From the NCBI GenBank assembly GCA_902760765.1, contig CACWHO010000050.1, positions 1 to 6,759 of the forward strand: a stretch of 6,759 nucleotides of DNA. Reading direction: 5' to 3'. This DNA is from an uncultured Eubacteriales bacterium. GTDB lineage: Bacteria; Bacillota; Clostridia; TANB77; CAG-508. A program made the translations under genes and the position numbers. Shown piece after piece: positions 5,178 to 6,759 of the stretch (position 1 is the stretch's first letter; the number at the start of each line of letters is the position of its first letter). The notes beneath the pieces were generated by a model. That model worked only from the letters and a program-made list of their open reading frames with translations, was not told the origin of the DNA and searched no databases.

Positions 5178-5766
5178 ATGGAAGAATCAAATTTATATAA
5201 AAAATTAATAGAATTTAATAAGCCATCTTCACTTATTTCAGGTTTTATTAAAATGAAACTGGATAAAAAACTACCTAATTTCTATGCCTTAGACCTAGGA
5301 GCAGGAGTTCGGAAATGATGCAATTTTTCTAAGTAATAGGGGATTTGAAGTTACATGCATTGATAGAAGTGAAGAAGCAATAAAATATATAAATGAAAGA
5401 AATAATAAATTAATTACAATTATTTCAAGTTTTGAAAAATTGGATTTTAATAAGTTAGCAAATTTTGACTTAATTTATTCAAATTTTGGAATAGTTTTTT
5501 GCGAAAAGAATAAGATAAATAAACTTATTGAAAATATAAAGAATCAGATTAATTCTGCTGGTTTTTTTGTTGGAAATTTCCTAGGTATTGAAGATAAATG
5601 GAATGATGAAAATCATAAAGATATGAAATTTTTTACATCAAAAGAAGTAAAAGAAATATTTAAAGATTGGAAAATATGGTACATATCAGATAAACATTAT
5701 ATAATGGACTCTTCTAAAGAAAAAGAAAAAAATTGGCATGTTATTGAAATATATGCTCAAAAATAG
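5178..5766 (+). pseudogene. Class I SAM-dependent methyltransferase, frameshifted in motif I
   Basis: Translation from ATG 5178 (ribosome binding site AAAGGA, 5164-5169) gives 46 residues up to DLGAGV and stops at TGA 5316-5318. Reading on in the next frame from about 5311 restores GNDAIFLSNRGFEVTCID and continues to TAG 5764-5766. Together these form one methyltransferase of about 195 residues: SAM-binding motif I DLGAGxGND, the acidic strand end VTCID that contacts the ribose hydroxyls, a motif IV-like FDLIYSNFG, and a C-terminal strand ending in HVIEIYAQK. One extra base between the GGA at 5304 and the GGA at 5311 (observed GTTC) explains the shift. The methyl acceptor cannot be read from the sequence. 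The break falls in the cofactor loop, so the product should be inactive unless this is a sequencing error or recoding. The NUDIX gene follows after 52 bases without a terminator. Confidence 0.8.
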
Positions 5767-5818
5767 AAGCTTTTGATCTGTTAGGAAAAAATTGTATTTA
5801 TGAAAGGAGCAATTAAAA

Positions 5819-6259
5819 ATGGACAGATACTTTAATGTTACAGTTTATGTAATCAACAAGGATAAGAAATTCTTATTTATCCGCCACAAAAAGTTGCAGA
5901 AATGGTTACCACCTGGAGGTCATGTTGAAAAAAATGAGATTCCAGATGACGCAGCCGTACGCGAGGTTAAAGAGGAAACTGGACTTGATGTTGAATTGCA
6001 AGGTGAAAAATTTCCGAGGGAGACAGATTGTGTTAGACCATATGGTATTCAGCGTAATGTAATAAAAGAAGGCGAACATGAACACATGGATCTTATTTAT
6101 TGGGCTAAGCCAGTAGATGAATCTGAAAACTTAATTCTTAATGAGCAGGAAACTGAAGGAATTAAGTGGTATAGTATCGAGGAAATACTTGATCCTGGAT
6201 TTGACTCATTTGAAGAAACTAAAAAATGGTGTAAAAGATTTTTTGATACCATCGACTAA
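5819..6259 (+). CDS. NUDIX hydrolase
   Basis: This 146-residue protein has a perfect Nudix box GX5EX7REUXEEXGU at residues 34-56: G34, E40, R48, E49, E52, E53 and G55, with the metal-binding glutamates intact. A standard first strand pair (VTVYVIN, KFLFIRH) precedes it. The family hydrolyses nucleoside diphosphates linked to another group, such as oxidised nucleotides, nucleotide sugars or dinucleoside polyphosphates; the substrate here is not evident. Length is normal for a single-domain member. AGGAG (5805-5809) lies nine bases before the ATG. Base composition is visibly less AT-rich than in the four-gene operon, suggesting a different origin. It is probably co-transcribed with the broken methyltransferase from the promoter at 4969 and is followed by its own terminator. 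A downstream partner in a detoxification or resistance cassette is possible, but unproven. Confidence 0.92.
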   Translation: MDRYFNVTVYVINKDKKFLFIRHKKLQKWLPPGGHVEKNEIPDDAAVREVKEETGLDVELQGEKFPRETDCVRPYGIQRNVIKEGEHEHMDLIYWAKPVDESENLILNEQETEGIKWYSIEEILDPGFDSFEETKKWCKRFFDTID

Positions 6260-6293
6260 TTTTAGAGCATTTTATAGTATATAATGCTGATTT

Positions 6294-6330
6294 GTCCCCA
6301 TACATAAATTATGATGTATGGGGACTTTTT
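6294..6330 (+). terminator. Rho-independent terminator after the NUDIX gene
   Basis: A perfect 12-bp, GC-rich stem pairs GTCCCCATACAT (6294-6305) with ATGTATGGGGAC (6314-6325) around an eight-base loop and is followed at once by TTTTT (6326-6330). It stands 35 bases after the NUDIX stop codon. Confidence 0.93.
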
Positions 6331-6642
6331 ATATACAAACTTTGTGAAAGAAAAATCACTATATCTTAATAAATGTGATTGAATAATAATGAGAAATATA
6401 TAAGGGATGTTTAGCAATTAAGAAGAAACTATAGCTATAATACATAGACTAGCAAAGCCAGTAAAAAAGTATTTATGGATAGAGGAATTATAGAAATTTT
6501 ACTAAATATTTGTCAATTACTAAATTTAAGAGGAAAAGGAAGTAAAATAATAATAATTGATTTACATCTTGTTATTTATGTTGTCTATTATAGTATAGTT
6601 AAGTTAAAAAATTGAAAAATTTTCGCATAACTTTCCAAATTC
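6331..6642. other. AT-rich stretch without a supportable gene
   Basis: I see no gene here on either strand. One 19-codon stretch at about 6430-6490 has protein-like composition (AIIHRLAKPVKKYLWIEEL) but is closed by stops on both sides and has no start codon, so it could be a decayed gene fragment. On the minus strand, TTGACA (6516-6511) and TATAAT (6492-6487) with an 18-base spacer form a promoter-like pair, but no reading frame with a ribosome binding site follows it. Confidence 0.5.
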
Positions 6643-6648
6643 TACCTC

Positions 6649-6677
6649 TTGACATAACCCAAAAAACGTAGTATAAT
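6649..6677 (+). promoter_or_regulatory. Perfect consensus promoter near the right edge
   Basis: TTGACA (6649-6654) and TATAAT (6672-6677) with a 17-base spacer match the sigma-70/SigA consensus exactly. Transcription would start near 6684. A 9-base inverted repeat brackets it: TACCTCTTG (6643-6651) overlaps the -35 box and CAAGAGGTA (6695-6703) lies just after the start. A small hairpin TTACC/GGTAA also forms at 6690-6704. No coding start with a convincing ribosome binding site is seen before the window ends at 6759, so the regulated gene probably lies beyond. Confidence 0.75.
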
Positions 6678-6759
6678 ATCAAAAGTTGTTACCGCAAGAG
6701 GTAAAGAAGAGATTTTATTTTTTTAATTATAATGAGATATTAAATTTTGAAATTAAGCA

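Noticed and set aside
5440..5766. Separate 108-residue gene starting at 5440
   Set aside because: No ribosome binding site precedes it, and the same frame continues upstream into methyltransferase sequence; it is the 3' part of the frameshifted gene.
6487..6516. Minus-strand promoter driving a small RNA
   Set aside because: The boxes are good (TTGACA, 18 bases, TATAAT), but no reading frame or terminator with a T run follows on that strand, and AT-rich DNA yields such matches easily.

Overview
The window is very AT-rich, with strong purine-rich ribosome binding sites, consensus sigma-70/SigA-type promoters and hairpin-plus-T-tract terminators. Together these suggest a low-GC Bacillota genome, most likely a Clostridia member. 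No taxonomic marker gene is present, so this is inference.

Left edge (1-394): the last codons of an unrecognised gene, a terminator-like hairpin, then an AT-rich intergenic stretch ending in a promoter.

Core (395-4621): four tightly packed + strand genes. They encode a SIS-domain phosphosugar-binding protein, a long protein with a GTP cyclohydrolase II (RibA)-like N-terminal half, a CYTH/triphosphate tunnel protein, and a 272-residue protein I cannot assign. Seven bases after the fourth stop codon lies a separate promoter. Its predicted start falls on the first G of a 70-nt tRNA-like RNA with a full acceptor stem, T arm and encoded CCA. This RNA has no D arm, an unusually long A/U hairpin in the anticodon-arm position, and a non-canonical T loop (G at position 55). 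A strong terminator closes the unit. No riboflavin, tRNA-maturation or signalling partner genes lie nearby, so the set looks like a self-contained accessory system. I know of no described system with this composition. One idea is that the enzymes make or modify something using the tRNA-like RNA. The co-localisation is seen, but the function is inference.

Middle (4622-5177): a scar-like region with a 32-residue reading frame on the minus strand and a 23-bp tandem repeat that looks like a transposable-element end. It is followed by a strong promoter and a long structured leader with a tandem 19-bp repeat and a 13-bp perfect hairpin.

Right (5178-6330): a class I SAM-dependent methyltransferase broken by one extra base inside motif I, then an intact NUDIX hydrolase, probably co-transcribed and closed by a textbook terminator. 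This cassette appears unrelated to the core operon.

Right edge (6331-6759): no gene that I can support. A perfect consensus promoter with an inverted repeat around it probably serves a gene that starts beyond the window.
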